64,000 bases of DNA from Alcanivoracaceae bacterium (GCA_023146255.1 JAGLCJ010000004.1:62001-126000), one strand, 5' to 3'; shown: positions 36,704-48,839, counted from the first letter of the stretch. Notes: generated by a model from the sequence alone, not told the origin. Numbers and translations are program-made.

Positions 36704-37297
36704 TCAGGGGAGGGCGATGCCTTCCCCGGCCAGCATGTCGGTCAGCCGGATCAATGGCAGGCCGATCAGGGCATTCGGGTCGTCCCCCTCCAGTTTCCGG
36801 AACAGGGTGATGCCAAGGCCCTCCGACTTGAAGCTGCCGGCACAGTTCAGCGGCTGCTCCTTCTTTATATAAGCACTGATGGCGTCCCGGCCAAGCTCAC
36901 GGAAATGTGCCCGGAAGGGCTCACAGCAGAGCTGATACTGGTCGTTGCCAGCGTTGTACAGGCAAAGCCCGGTGAGAAAGGTGACCGTGCTGCCACTGGC
37001 CTGCTGCAACTGCTCGATCGCCCGGGCCTCGGTTCCGGGCTTGCCCAGAATGGTGCCATCAGCCAGCACTGCGACCTGATCCGAACCGATAATCAGGGCG
37101 CCCGGGTGGCGTGTCGCCACCGCCCGTGCCTTCTCCAGCGCCAGCCGCTGAACCAGTGCTTCCGGGGCTTCGCCGCTGTGCCGGGTCTCGTCGATATCCG
37201 GGCTGTCGCACAGGAATAGCAGGCCAAGGCGGGTCAGCAGCTCACGGCGAAACGGGGATGACGATGCCAGTACCAACGGCGGATGTTCAGTGCTCAT
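36704..37297 (-). CDS. Maf-type nucleoside triphosphate pyrophosphatase, YceF subgroup
   Basis: This 197-residue house-cleaning enzyme hydrolyses modified nucleotides such as m7GTP. It has the N-terminal VLASSSPFRRELL motif, the KARAVATRHP and IIGSDQVAVL metal and substrate motifs, and FRKLEGDDPNALIGLPL near the C-terminus. AAGGAG lies just upstream of the ATG at 37297. It is divergent from yceD, as is usual in this block, and convergent with sppA across only 12 nt. Confidence 0.94.
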   Translation of the reverse strand: MSTEHPPLVLASSSPFRRELLTRLGLLFLCDSPDIDETRHSGEAPEALVQRLALEKARAVATRHPGALIIGSDQVAVLADGTILGKPGTEARAIEQLQQASGSTVTFLTGLCLYNAGNDQYQLCCEPFRAHFRELGRDAISAYIKKEQPLNCAGSFKSEGLGITLFRKLEGDDPNALIGLPLIRLTDMLAGEGIALP

Positions 37298-37376
37298 ATC
37301 CGGGCTCCTTGTCGAAGGTCGCGATTGTCCTGTCAAAAAGGCTTTATGCTCAAGCAGTTAACCGGTGAAATTGGCT

Positions 37377-37405
37377 TTGACAGGGGGCGGGTGCATCTCT
37401 AGAAT
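37377..37405 (+). promoter_or_regulatory. Sigma-70-type promoter for yceD-rpmF-fatty acid genes
   Basis: TTGACA (37377-37382), a 17-nt spacer and TAGAAT (37400-37405) form a near-consensus promoter. The predicted start site near 37412 is only about 3 nt from the yceD ATG at 37415. Confidence 0.8.
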
Positions 37406-37414
37406 TGCGCGCCT

Positions 37415-37933
37415 ATGTTTTCCGGGCAACTTCCGTCGTTTCTTGAGCCGCGCAAACTGGCCGATCAGGAAGCTGAAATCAAGGGTCAGACCACCGTAGC
37501 ACGGTTGCCCCGACTGGCGGAATTTCGCGACAGTCAGGACGAAATCGTCGAGGTGGCGCTTCGCTTTGGCCGTGATGAGGAGCGCCGGCAGTGTGTCAGT
37601 GGCACGGTGAAAACCGCCCTGATGATGACCTGTCAGCGCTGTCTGGAACCGGTACGCTGCAGCGTTGAAGCACATCCGGCGCTGGTGATGGTGTACAACG
37701 AGGATCAGATCAAGGCCTTGCCTGAGCATCTGGATCCGTGGCTGGTGACCGACGAGAAAATCATTCTCTCCGAGTTGCTGGAAGAAGAGTTATTGCTGGC
37801 GCTGCCGCTGGTGGCCATGCATGAACAATGTCCGACGGTGCTGCACAAATCTGCAGAGCCTTCGGCAGCGGCAGAGTCGAAACGGGATAACCCCTTTGCA
37901 GTGCTGGCTCAGCTCAAGAGCCGGGACGATTAA
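37415..37933 (+). CDS. yceD: YceD/DUF177 family protein (large ribosomal RNA accumulation)
   Basis: This 172-residue protein has the DUF177 pattern with the CQRCLEPV motif (about residues 73-80). It is linked to 23S rRNA accumulation in other bacteria and precedes rpmF in most genomes. No other ATG fits the family start better. The strong promoter directly upstream leaves practically no room for a ribosome-binding site, so the first transcript may be leaderless. rpmF follows 12 nt later. Confidence 0.94.
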   Translation: MFSGQLPSFLEPRKLADQEAEIKGQTTVARLPRLAEFRDSQDEIVEVALRFGRDEERRQCVSGTVKTALMMTCQRCLEPVRCSVEAHPALVMVYNEDQIKALPEHLDPWLVTDEKIILSELLEEELLLALPLVAMHEQCPTVLHKSAEPSAAAESKRDNPFAVLAQLKSRDD

Positions 37934-37945
37934 CAGGAGCGCACC

Positions 37946-38143
37946 ATGGCAGTTCAACAGGCACATACCACCCGATCCAAGCGCGGCATGCGTCGTTCCC
38001 ACGATGCGCTGAGCAAACCGACCCTGAGCGTGGACAGCACCACCGGCGAAGTACATCGTCGCCACCACATCACCCCGGATGGCTACTACCGTGGTCGTCA
38101 GGTGATCACCCAGGCGGTGGAAATTGATGACGATCAGGAATAA
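37946..38143 (+). CDS. rpmF: 50S ribosomal protein L32
   Basis: This is the 65-residue L32 protein of the large subunit. It has the typical basic start ([13 protein letters not shown]) and the [17 protein letters not shown] stretch. The zinc-binding cysteines of some L32 forms are absent, so this is the zinc-free type. It is followed by a terminator before plsX. Confidence 0.98.
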   Translation: MAVQQAHTTRSKRGMRRSHDALSKPTLSVDSTTGEVHRRHHITPDGYYRGRQVITQAVEIDDDQE

Positions 38144-38160
38144 TTCCTGACTCGACAACG

Positions 38161-38184
38161 ACGGGAGCTGCGGCTCCCGTTTTT
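38161..38184 (+). terminator. Terminator or attenuator between rpmF and plsX
   Basis: A perfect 8-bp stem (ACGGGAGC/GCTCCCGT) with loop TGCG is followed by TTTT. It should reduce read-through from the ribosomal gene pair into plsX-fab. Confidence 0.8.
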
Positions 38185-38286
38185 GTTTCTGGCGTTGCGT
38201 TTTTCTTACAAACCCAAAGCAGAAACCGCGGTCATTATCCGGCATAGTGGCCGCCGTTCAGGGTAACAGCAGGGATCGGGGAGCGT

Positions 38287-39321
38287 ATGGCGCAGGTAAC
38301 ACTGGCAGTGGATGGCATGGGCGGCGATGCCGGCCTGACCGTTACAGTACCTTCGGTGGCGCAGCTGCTGGCCCGTCACGATAATGTCCGCGTACTGTTT
38401 GTTGCCCTGCAGGACTCTGCAGAAAAAGCCCTGGCGGCGGCGGGTCTGCTGAATCATCCGCGCCTTGAGCTGGTGCCGGCCGCAGAAGTGGTCACCATGG
38501 ATGACCCGGTGGCGGTGGCGCTGCGAAATAAAAAGCAGTCTTCGATGCGGATTGCCATCAATCAGGTTCGTGATGGTCGCGCCCAGGCTGCAGTCAGCGC
38601 CGGTAACACGGGCGCGCTGATGGCAGTTTCGCGTTTTGTGCTGAAAACCTTGCCGGGGATTGAACGCCCGGCTATCTGTGCTCCCATCCCGACCCGCAAG
38701 GGTCAGTGTCACATGCTTGATCTTGGCGCCAATGTCGATTCCGAACCGCAACATTTGCTGCAGTTCGCGATCATGGGCAGCGCGCTGGTGCGTGCCGTCG
38801 ACGGCATCGAAAAACCTCGCGTCGCGCTGCTGAATATCGGCGAAGAAGATATCAAGGGTAATGAGCAGATCAAGGAAGCAGCGCGATTGCTCGAGAAACA
38901 TCCGCTTTTGAATTACGTCGGCTTTGTTGAGGGTAATGGCATTTTCAATGGCGATGTCGATGTCGTGGTCAGCGATGGTTTTGTCGGCAATGTTGCGCTG
39001 AAAACCATGGAAGGGGTGGCCTCGATGATCAGCCATATGATTCGCGAGGAAATCTCCAGCTCCTGGCTGAATAAACTGTCTGGTGTGATGGCGCTGCCGG
39101 TGCTGCGCGGCCTGAAGCAACGGCTGGACCCGCAGCGTTATAATGGCGCCAGTCTGGTGGGATTGAATGGCATTGTGGTGAAAAGTCACGGCGGCGCTGA
39201 TGTGAACGGTTTTGTCAGCGCCCTGCGTGTGGCGATTCATGAGGCGGAGCGCAATGTGCCGGCACTGATTCGTGCCGGGCTGGCGCAGTCGCCGGTGACT
39301 GAAGCAGGAGAAAATGAATGA
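38287..39321 (+). CDS. plsX: Phosphate acyltransferase PlsX
   Basis: PlsX makes acyl-phosphate from acyl-ACP and starts phospholipid synthesis with PlsY. The 344 residues include the N-terminal AVDGMGGDAG motif, VSAGNTGALMA, LDLGANVDSEP and NVALKTMEGVA. All four are typical of the family. The stop overlaps the fabD start by 4 nt. It is the first gene after the internal terminator and may have its own promoter in 38190-38280, which I could not define. Confidence 0.97.
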   Translation: MAQVTLAVDGMGGDAGLTVTVPSVAQLLARHDNVRVLFVALQDSAEKALAAAGLLNHPRLELVPAAEVVTMDDPVAVALRNKKQSSMRIAINQVRDGRAQAAVSAGNTGALMAVSRFVLKTLPGIERPAICAPIPTRKGQCHMLDLGANVDSEPQHLLQFAIMGSALVRAVDGIEKPRVALLNIGEEDIKGNEQIKEAARLLEKHPLLNYVGFVEGNGIFNGDVDVVVSDGFVGNVALKTMEGVASMISHMIREEISSSWLNKLSGVMALPVLRGLKQRLDPQRYNGASLVGLNGIVVKSHGGADVNGFVSALRVAIHEAERNVPALIRAGLAQSPVTEAGENE

Positions 39322-40244
39322 GCAAGACCGCCTTTCTGTTTCCGGGGCAGGGTTCGCAAACGGTCGGCATGCTGGCCGATCTCGGCAGCGAAACCATGAT
39401 ACGGCAAACTTTTCAGGAAGCCTCCGGCGCGCTGGGCTATGACCTCTGGGCCTTGATTCAGGATGGTCCGGCAGAAGCACTTAATAGCACGGATAAAACC
39501 CAGCCGGCACTGCTGGCCAGTGGTGTCGCTCTGTGGCGTTTGTGGCAGCAGCGGGGCGGCGCCCGTCCGGACTTTCTTGCCGGCCACAGTCTTGGTGAAT
39601 ATACCGCGCTGGTCTGTGCCGGCGTGTTCAATCTGGGTGACGGTGTGCGACTGGTGGAAAAGCGTGGCCAGTTGATGCAGCAGGCGGTGCCGGCTGGCAC
39701 CGGCGCCATGGCCGCCATTCTGGGTCTTGAGGATGATCAGGTTCGCGCAGCCTGCGCGGCGGCGGCCGACGGTGATGTGGTGGAAGCGGTGAACCTGAAC
39801 GCCCCAGGGCAGGTGGTGATTGCCGGCAGTACCGCTGCCGTTGAGCGTGCCATCGCTGCTTGCAAGGCCGCCGGTGCCAAACGCGCGATGGCCTTGCCGG
39901 TCAGCGTGCCGTCGCATTGTGCGTTGATGAAGCCGGCGGCGGAGCAGCTCGCTGAGGTGTTGGCCGGCATGAGCATGCATGCTGCCGAGATTCCGGTAAT
40001 CAACAATACTGATGTGGCGATGGAAACCGATTCGTCACAGATTCGTGATGCACTGGTGCGCCAGTTGTACTCGCCGGTGCGCTGGGTCGAGATGGTTCAG
40101 CGCCTTAGCGCGGAAGGTGTGTCGCAGGCGTATGAATGCGGGCCGGGTAAGGTGCTGTCAGGTCTGGTGAAGCGGATTGACAAGGACATGACGGTTTCCG
40201 CATTGGAAAATGCGGATGCCTTTGCTCAGGCACTTGGAGGATGA
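39318..40244 (+). CDS. fabD: Malonyl-CoA:ACP transacylase FabD
   Basis: FabD transfers malonyl from CoA to ACP for fatty-acid elongation. The 308 residues include FLFPGQGSQTVGM, the nucleophile motif GHSLGEYTAL (Ser92), and the later VSVPSHCALM with the catalytic histidine. No fabH lies between plsX and fabD, as in Pseudomonas-type arrangements. Confidence 0.97.
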   Translation: MSKTAFLFPGQGSQTVGMLADLGSETMIRQTFQEASGALGYDLWALIQDGPAEALNSTDKTQPALLASGVALWRLWQQRGGARPDFLAGHSLGEYTALVCAGVFNLGDGVRLVEKRGQLMQQAVPAGTGAMAAILGLEDDQVRAACAAAADGDVVEAVNLNAPGQVVIAGSTAAVERAIAACKAAGAKRAMALPVSVPSHCALMKPAAEQLAEVLAGMSMHAAEIPVINNTDVAMETDSSQIRDALVRQLYSPVRWVEMVQRLSAEGVSQAYECGPGKVLSGLVKRIDKDMTVSALENADAFAQALGG

Positions 40245-40246
40245 CA

Positions 40247-40990
40247 ATGACAGAACAGAGCAAAGTGGCACTGGTCACCGGCGCCAGTCGCGGTATCGGT
40301 CGGGCCATCGCCACCCGTCTGGCACAGGACGGCTTCACCGTGGTCGGTACCGCTACTTCCGCTGTTGGTGCTGATGCCATTAGTGCCTCGTTCGCCGAGG
40401 CCGGCTATGCCGGCGGCGGGGTGGTGCTGGACGTCAGTGATTCGGCTTCGGTCGAGCGTGCGCTGGCGGAAATTGTCGAGCGTTTTGGTACCCCGTTGGT
40501 GTTGGTCAATAACGCCGGGATCACCCGCGATAACATCATGCTGCGAATGAAGGATGACGAGTGGGATGCGGTGATCAATACCAATCTCAACTCGCTGTTC
40601 CGGGTCTGCAAGGGTTGCCTCAAGGGCATGACCAAGGCGCGCTGGGGACGGATCATCAATATCAGTTCTGTGGTGGGTGTGATGGGTAATCCCGGTCAGG
40701 CAAACTATGCGGCGGCCAAGGGCGGTGTCGAAGGATTTACCCGGGCGCTGGCTCGGGAGATCGGTTCGCGCAGTATCACCGTGAACAGCATTGCCCCCGG
40801 TTTTATCCAGACGGATATGACCGATCATTTGCCGGAAGCGCAGCGCGAAGCGTTGCTGTCACAGATCCCGTTGGGCCGTCTTGGCAGCCCGGAAGAGATC
40901 GCCAGTGCGGTGTCCTGGCTGGCCAGTGAAGGGGCCGGATACGTCACTGGCACCACGATTCATGTCAATGGCGGAATGTTTACTGGTTAG
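40247..40990 (+). CDS. fabG: 3-oxoacyl-ACP reductase FabG
   Basis: This NADPH-dependent short-chain dehydrogenase reduces 3-oxoacyl-ACP. The 247 residues have TGASRGIG (cofactor), NNAG, the catalytic Ser in ISSVVGVMGNPGQ and NYAAAKGG carrying the Tyr/Lys pair. The ATG at 40247 is chosen because GGAGG at 40236-40240 is 6 nt away. The ATG at 40241 touches that site directly. Confidence 0.97.
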   Translation: MTEQSKVALVTGASRGIGRAIATRLAQDGFTVVGTATSAVGADAISASFAEAGYAGGGVVLDVSDSASVERALAEIVERFGTPLVLVNNAGITRDNIMLRMKDDEWDAVINTNLNSLFRVCKGCLKGMTKARWGRIINISSVVGVMGNPGQANYAAAKGGVEGFTRALAREIGSRSITVNSIAPGFIQTDMTDHLPEAQREALLSQIPLGRLGSPEEIASAVSWLASEGAGYVTGTTIHVNGGMFTG

Positions 40991-41076
40991 TAATGCATCA
41001 GATTGGTGCGTTATCCGATTGATTTTGAACAGTAATATGCAGTAACAGGAACCTCGGCGGTGAGGCAGATCGCGGC

Positions 41077-41106
41077 TTGCATGGGCCGGAAACGTTCACC
41101 TAGAAT
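41077..41106 (+). promoter_or_regulatory. Probable promoter for acpP
   Basis: TTGCAT (41077-41082) and TAGAAT (41101-41106) are separated by 18 nt. A start near 41113 would give a leader of about 40 nt containing AGGAGAG before the acpP ATG. A dedicated promoter fits the high demand for ACP. Confidence 0.6.
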
Positions 41107-41153
41107 AGCCGCCTGAGGTGCACAGTCACCGATAACAGGAGAGAACACTCATC

Positions 41154-41387
41154 ATGAGCAGCATCGAAGAACGGGTAACCAAGATTATTGTTGAGCAACT
41201 GGGGGTCAAGCCGGAAGACATCAAGCCGGAAGCCTCTTTCGTAGAGGACCTGGGTGCCGATTCTCTGGATACCGTTGAGCTGGTGATGGCTCTCGAAGAG
41301 GAATTCGAAACCGAGATCCCGGACGAGGAAGCCGAGAAGATCAATACCGTCCAGGCCGCGATTGATTACATCAAGTCGCACGGCTGA
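41154..41387 (+). CDS. acpP: Acyl carrier protein
   Basis: This small acidic 77-residue carrier protein has the phosphopantetheine site in [18 protein letters not shown] (Ser37). AGGAGAG is present upstream. It is flanked by its own promoter and terminator and so can be expressed above its neighbours. Confidence 0.99.
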   Translation: MSSIEERVTKIIVEQLGVKPEDIKPEASFVEDLGADSLDTVELVMALEEEFETEIPDEEAEKINTVQAAIDYIKSHG

Positions 41388-41405
41388 TTGATCCGGTAAC
41401 CGGAT

Positions 41406-41440
41406 AAAAGCCGCAGGCTCGTCAGGGCTTGCGGCTTTTT
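41406..41440 (+). terminator. Terminator after acpP
   Basis: AAAGCCGCAGGC and GCTTGCGGCTTTTT form a stem of about 12 bp with one G-T type mismatch, then a run of five T. Confidence 0.88.
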
Positions 41441-41557
41441 CATTTGCAGCGGCTTTGGAAACATTTTTCCCGCTGTCGTCGCAGTCAAAATATTGCAACA
41501 TTGGCAGCATGCAATAGGCCGCACTTTTCGTCGGCCTGACAGGTCATGGAGTCTGAT

Positions 41558-42790
41558 ATGCGTCGTGTGGTGGTTACGGGTTTGGGCATGCTGACGCCGC
41601 TGGGTGCTGACGTCGAGTCGTCGTGGCAGGGTCTGGTGGCAGGCAAGAGCGGCATTCGCAGTATCGAGCATTTCGATACCAGTGCATTTTCCACCCGCTT
41701 TGCCGGCATCGTGCCGGAGTTTGCGCTGGAAGATTATCTGTCGGTCAAGGAAGCCCGGAAGATGGATGTCTTCATCCAGCACGGTCTGGTGGCTGCCATT
41801 CAGGCCATCCGTGACAGTGGCATCGAAGTGACGGAGCAGAATGCCGGCCGCATTGGCGTCGCCATTGGTTCCGGCATCGGCGGCCTGACCGGTATTGAGG
41901 AAAACCATCGCAAGATGCTCGATGGTGGTCCGCGCAAGGTATCACCGTTTTTTGTCCCGGGTTCGATTATCAACATGCTCGCCGGCAACCTGTCGATCAT
42001 GTTCGGCTTCCGTGGTCCTAACATTGCCATCGTTACCGCCTGCACTTCCGGCACGCACAATATCGGTTTCGCTGCCCAGCAGATTCAGCTTGGTACCGCC
42101 GACATCATGATTGCCGGTGGTGCGGAAAAAGCCTCCTGCGAACTGGGCATGGCCGGTTTTGCTGCGGCCCGGGCTCTGTCTACCCGCAATGATGATCCGC
42201 AGGCAGCGTCGCGGCCGTGGGATCGGGACCGTGACGGTTTTGTTTTGTCTGATGGTGCCGGCATGGTGGTGCTGGAAGAGTACGAACATGCCAAAGCCCG
42301 TGGCGCAAAAATTTATGCCGAGTTGATCGGTTTTGGTATGAGTGGCGATGCCTATCACATGACCGCACCGCCGGAAGACGGCTCAGGTGCCGCCATGTCG
42401 ATGCGCAATGCATTGCTCAGTGCAGGCATTGCAGCCGAGGAAGTGGGCTATATCAATGCCCACGGCACGTCCACCAAAGCTGGCGATCTGGCCGAAGCCA
42501 ACGCGGTCAAGTCGGTGTTTGCCGGGCACGCCAACAAGCTTGCGATCAGCTCGACCAAATCGATGATTGGTCATTTGCTCGGCGCTGCCGGTGCGGTGGA
42601 AGCGATCATCAGTATTCTTGCTCTGCGTGATCAGGTAGCACCGCCGACCATCAATCTGGATAACCCGGATGAAGGCTGCGATCTCGACTTTGTCGCCCAT
42701 CAGGCTCAGCAGCGCGAGTTGAATGTGGTGTTGTCGAACTCGTTCGGTTTTGGCGGCACCAACGGCTCGCTGTTGTTCCGCAAGGTGTGA
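41558..42790 (+). CDS. fabF: Beta-ketoacyl-ACP synthase II FabF
   Basis: FabF condenses malonyl-ACP with acyl-ACP. The 410 residues contain the nucleophile region [11 protein letters not shown], the catalytic histidine motifs [11 protein letters not shown] and [12 protein letters not shown], and the C-terminal [12 protein letters not shown]. Together they form a Cys-His-His triad. GGAG at 41548 supports ATG 41558 over the in-frame ATG at 41546. The stop overlaps the pabC start. Confidence 0.97.
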   Translation: MRRVVVTGLGMLTPLGADVESSWQGLVAGKSGIRSIEHFDTSAFSTRFAGIVPEFALEDYLSVKEARKMDVFIQHGLVAAIQAIRDSGIEVTEQNAGRIGVAIGSGIGGLTGIEENHRKMLDGGPRKVSPFFVPGSIINMLAGNLSIMFGFRGPNIAIVTACTSGTHNIGFAAQQIQLGTADIMIAGGAEKASCELGMAGFAAARALSTRNDDPQAASRPWDRDRDGFVLSDGAGMVVLEEYEHAKARGAKIYAELIGFGMSGDAYHMTAPPEDGSGAAMSMRNALLSAGIAAEEVGYINAHGTSTKAGDLAEANAVKSVFAGHANKLAISSTKSMIGHLLGAAGAVEAIISILALRDQVAPPTINLDNPDEGCDLDFVAHQAQQRELNVVLSNSFGFGGTNGSLLFRKV

Positions 42791-43590
42791 TGAGCAGCGC
42801 CGCGCTATACAGCGATGATCGTGGCCTGAATTATGGCGACGGTCTGTTTGAAACAGTGCGGGTGAGTGCCGGCCGTGCGCCGTTGTGGTCGCGACATCGT
42901 GATCGTCTTGCGCTGGGGGCGCAGCGTCTCGGCATTCCGTTTCCGGCCAGCCTTGTCGATAGCCAGTTTGCTGCACAAATGAGCAAAGCCGATCAGGCGG
43001 TAATCAAGCTGGTGCTGACCCGCGGCCGGGGAGGCCGTGGCTACAGCGCCCCGAAACAGACGCAACCGACGCTGCTGGTGCAACAGCACCCATTGCGCTT
43101 GCCGGCGCTGCAGCATTGTCAGGATGGCATCAGTGTCGGCATCTGCGATATCAGGCTGGCGTCACAGCCGGTGCTCGCCGGCATCAAACATTTGAACCGC
43201 CTTGAACAGGTGATGGCGCGCCGACAGGTGGATCAGGCTGGCTGGGATGAGGGCCTGCTGCTGGGTGGCAATGGTGAGCCGCTGGAGCTGACCGCCATGA
43301 ATCTGTTTGCCCGTTTCGGCGAGCAGCTATGGACCCCGGATCTGGGTTTGGCTGGTGTTGCTGGCGTCATGCGCAGTTACCTGATCGACCAGCTGGCACC
43401 AGAGATGGGCCTGAGTGTGCGGGTGGCAAGCGGAACATTGTCGCAGTTACGCAACGCCGATGAACTGTTTGCCTGCAACAGTGTTGCCGGAATCCTGCCG
43501 GTCCGTAAACTGGCTCTCTGGAACTGGCCGGTGGGTGACCTCACCCGCGCCCTGCAGGGTAGGGTCAGTCAAATGTTTAGCGGGGGCTGA
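42790..43590 (+). CDS. pabC: Aminodeoxychorismate lyase PabC
   Basis: PabC releases pyruvate from 4-amino-4-deoxychorismate to give p-aminobenzoate for folate. This 266-residue class IV PLP enzyme has RGLNYGDGLFETVRV at the start and the PLP lysine in AGIKHLNRLEQ. The NSVAGILPVR motif is near the C-terminus. The start codon overlaps the fabF stop (TGATG). Confidence 0.95.
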   Translation: MSSAALYSDDRGLNYGDGLFETVRVSAGRAPLWSRHRDRLALGAQRLGIPFPASLVDSQFAAQMSKADQAVIKLVLTRGRGGRGYSAPKQTQPTLLVQQHPLRLPALQHCQDGISVGICDIRLASQPVLAGIKHLNRLEQVMARRQVDQAGWDEGLLLGGNGEPLELTAMNLFARFGEQLWTPDLGLAGVAGVMRSYLIDQLAPEMGLSVRVASGTLSQLRNADELFACNSVAGILPVRKLALWNWPVGDLTRALQGRVSQMFSGG

Positions 43591-43592
43591 TT

Positions 43593-46271
<2,679 letters not shown>

Positions 46272-46304
46272 TCTGCGACTTGTTTCGTACCGGAGTCGAC
46301 AATA

Positions 46305-46652
46305 ATGAAAATGCCCGGCGGCGGTGGGGGAATTCTCTCCCTGACCATCAAGGACAAGGCGGTGTTGTATGCGGCGTACATGCCGTTTATTCGCCACGGT
46401 GGTCTGTTTATCCCGACCACCAAGGACTACAAGCTTGGCGATGAAGTGTTTCTGCTACTCAACCTGATGGATGAGTCGGAGAAGATTCCGGTGGCCGGCA
46501 AGGTGATCTGGATCACGCCGAAGGGGGCGCAGGGTAACCGCAGCGCCGGGGTTGGTGTGCAGTTTTCCGATCAGGATGATACTGCCCGGAAAACCATCGA
46601 AAACTATCTGGCCGGGTCACTGGAGTCGGATCGCCCGACCCATACCATGTAA
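46305..46652 (+). CDS. pilZ: PilZ domain protein, type IV pilus PilZ
   Basis: This 115-residue PilZ-domain protein lies behind holB, the position of pilZ in Pseudomonas. The sequence lacks the Arg-x3-Arg and Asp/Asn-x-Ser-x2-Gly cyclic-di-GMP motifs. This agrees with the pilus PilZ type that works by protein contact with PilB and FimX rather than by binding the nucleotide. No pilus genes are in the window. Confidence 0.88.
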   Translation: MKMPGGGGGILSLTIKDKAVLYAAYMPFIRHGGLFIPTTKDYKLGDEVFLLLNLMDESEKIPVAGKVIWITPKGAQGNRSAGVGVQFSDQDDTARKTIENYLAGSLESDRPTHTM

Positions 46653-46686
46653 GCAGATCGGGTACACTTGCCCGAGCGATTGGATA

Positions 46687-46714
46687 ACGCCCGCGATTGC
46701 GGGCGTTTCAGTTT
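46687..46714 (+). terminator. Weak terminator between pilZ and the tatD-like gene
   Basis: ACGCCCGC and GCGGGCGT form a perfect 8-bp stem with loop GATT. The following bases are TTCAGTTT, an interrupted T-tract. Confidence 0.55.
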
Positions 46715-46725
46715 GAGAGAGGCCC

Positions 46726-47526
46726 ATGACAGCAGCACTGACCGGTCTGGTGGATTCGCACTGCCATCTCGACCGGCTTGATCTGAAGGACTATCCGGGT
46801 GGTTTGCCGGAGCTGATGCAGGCGACCGCAACGGCTGGTGTCGACCACATGCTGTGCATCGGCGTCGACCTGGAATCGTTTCCGGCGGTACGTGATCTGG
46901 CCGAGCAGTATCCGAACGTGCACTGCACGGTTGGTGTGCATCCGCTGTACCGTGAGTCCCGTGAGCCGACCTGTGCTGAGCTGGTTAAGCTGGCGGCACA
47001 TCCTCGAGTAGTGGCTATCGGTGAAACCGGGCTGGATTATTTTTACGCCAAAGACGATACCAGCTGGCAGCGCCAGCGCTTTGCCGAACATATTGCCGCA
47101 GCGCGGCAAACCGGGTTGCCGCTGGTGGTGCATACCCGTGATGCCCGTGAAGACACCATTGCCATGTTGCGCGATCTTGGCGAAGGTCAGGTGTGCGGTG
47201 TCATGCACTGTTTCACCGAGGATCTGGCCATGGCGCAGCGGGCCATGGAGCTTGGTTTCTACATTTCCATTTCCGGCATTGTCACCTTCCGCAATGCCGA
47301 TGCCCTGCGCGAGGTGGTTCGAGCCCTGCCACTGGATCGCTTGCTGATTGAAACCGATGCGCCCTGGCTGGCACCGATGCCGCATCGGGGCAAGCAGAAT
47401 GAGCCGCGTTATGTCGCCGACGTTGCCCGCTTCGTTGCCGACCTGAAACAGTTGCCGGCGACAGAACTTGTCGCCATCACCCGGAATAATTTCTTTTCCC
47501 TGTTCAACAAGGCGAGGCCGGTATGA
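46726..47526 (+). CDS. TatD family metal-dependent hydrolase
   Basis: This 266-residue TIM-barrel hydrolase has the metal-binding motif DSHCHLD near the start, VGVHPL, AIGETGLDY, VVHTRDA, MHCFTE and the C-terminal ETDAPWLAP. These are all TatD/YcfH features. The family has been described as DNase or D-aminoacyl hydrolase. The exact activity is unclear. Its position after pilZ matches other gammaproteobacteria. The stop overlaps rmuC by 4 nt. Confidence 0.95.
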   Translation: MTAALTGLVDSHCHLDRLDLKDYPGGLPELMQATATAGVDHMLCIGVDLESFPAVRDLAEQYPNVHCTVGVHPLYRESREPTCAELVKLAAHPRVVAIGETGLDYFYAKDDTSWQRQRFAEHIAAARQTGLPLVVHTRDAREDTIAMLRDLGEGQVCGVMHCFTEDLAMAQRAMELGFYISISGIVTFRNADALREVVRALPLDRLLIETDAPWLAPMPHRGKQNEPRYVADVARFVADLKQLPATELVAITRNNFFSLFNKARPV

Positions 47527-48839
47527 GTACTTCTGCAGCGGTGACGGTACTGCTGGCACTGTTACTGGGCGCGCTGACTGGTGCCCTGCTGGTCTGGTGG
47601 CGCAGCCGCGGCGACGGCCGTGCCGCTCTGGATCAGGTGCGTCTGCAGACCGAGCTGGAGGCGAAGCAGCAGGAGTACGCGCGTCTGCAAAGCGAGCTTG
47701 CCAGCACCCGTGAGCAGCTGGCGCAGTCGCAGCAGCAACTGGCCGAGGCCCGTGCCGAAGCCGCACGCTGGCAAGAGCGGGAAAAGCATCAGCAGGAACG
47801 GCTGCAGTGGCTGGAACAGAGTCGCGAGCAGATGAAAAAGGATTTCGAGGCGCTATCGGCAAAAATTTTCGAGGAGCGCTCGCTGAAGCTGCAGGAACAG
47901 AATCGCACCGGGCTGGATGATGTGCTCAAGCCGTTCCGTGAGCAGTTGCAGGATTTCCGCCGCCGGGTCGATCAGATTCACAGCGACGATAATCGGCAGC
48001 AGGCGACTCTGCTGGAGCAGATTCGAAATCTGCAGCAGCTCAACCAGAAAATGGTTGAGGATGCTCGCCACCTGACCAATGCATTGAAAGGCCAGACCAA
48101 AACCCAGGGTAACTGGGGCGAGATGATTCTTGAACGGATTCTGGAAGAGTCCGGACTGGTTCGTGGTCGTGAGTATGAATCCCAGGTGTCGATGACCTCT
48201 GAATCCGGCCAGCGCCGGCAACCGGATGTGATCGTCCATCTGCCGGACAACAAGGACGTGATCATTGATGCCAAGGTGTCGCTGACGGCCTATGAGCGTT
48301 TCTGCAGGGAAGACGATGACGAGCTGCGCAAGGCAGCACTGGATGAGCATGTACAGTCACTGCGCTCGCATATTCGCGGTCTGAACCGGAAGGAATACGA
48401 AGGCCTGGATGGCGTGCAGACGCTGGATTTCGTGCTGTTGTTTATTCCGGTCGAGGCGGCCTTTCTGTCGGCCATGGAAAAGTCCCCGGAGTTGTATAAC
48501 GAGGCCTACAACAAGCATATCGTGCTGGTCAGCCCGACCACCCTGCTGGTGACTTTGCGTACCATCAACAATATCTGGCGCAACGAGTACCAGAATCGTA
48601 ATGCTCTTGAGATTGCTGACCGTGCCGGCAAGATTTGCGATCAGGTCGCGCTGGTTGCTGAGTCACTGGATGATGTCGGCGATAAACTGGGCAGGGCCCA
48701 GAAAGCTTTCGATCTCAGCTATGACCGTCTCAGTCGTGGCCGTGGCAATTTGCTGTCGCAGGCACACAAACTGGAATCCCTCGGCGCCCGCGCTCGCAAG
48801 CAGTTGCCCGCGCCGCAGGATGATGACTCGGAAGACTGA
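47523..48839 (+). CDS. rmuC: DNA recombination protein RmuC
   Basis: This 438-residue protein has an N-terminal membrane segment (about residues 5-22) and a long coiled coil (about 38-160). The RmuC nuclease-like domain follows (about 190-390), with DVIIDAKVSLTAYERF and VLLFIPVEAAFLSAM. It is thought to limit DNA inversions and rearrangements. It begins inside the tatD-like stop. Confidence 0.93.
   Translation: MSTSAAVTVLLALLLGALTGALLVWWRSRGDGRAALDQVRLQTELEAKQQEYARLQSELASTREQLAQSQQQLAEARAEAARWQEREKHQQERLQWLEQSREQMKKDFEALSAKIFEERSLKLQEQNRTGLDDVLKPFREQLQDFRRRVDQIHSDDNRQQATLLEQIRNLQQLNQKMVEDARHLTNALKGQTKTQGNWGEMILERILEESGLVRGREYESQVSMTSESGQRRQPDVIVHLPDNKDVIIDAKVSLTAYERFCREDDDELRKAALDEHVQSLRSHIRGLNRKEYEGLDGVQTLDFVLLFIPVEAAFLSAMEKSPELYNEAYNKHIVLVSPTTLLVTLRTINNIWRNEYQNRNALEIADRAGKICDQVALVAESLDDVGDKLGRAQKAFDLSYDRLSRGRGNLLSQAHKLESLGARARKQLPAPQDDDSED

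Noticed and set aside
38206..39480. 424-codon open frame antisense to plsX and the fabD start
   Set aside because: It is a shadow of plsX with no recognisable domain and it crosses two real genes.
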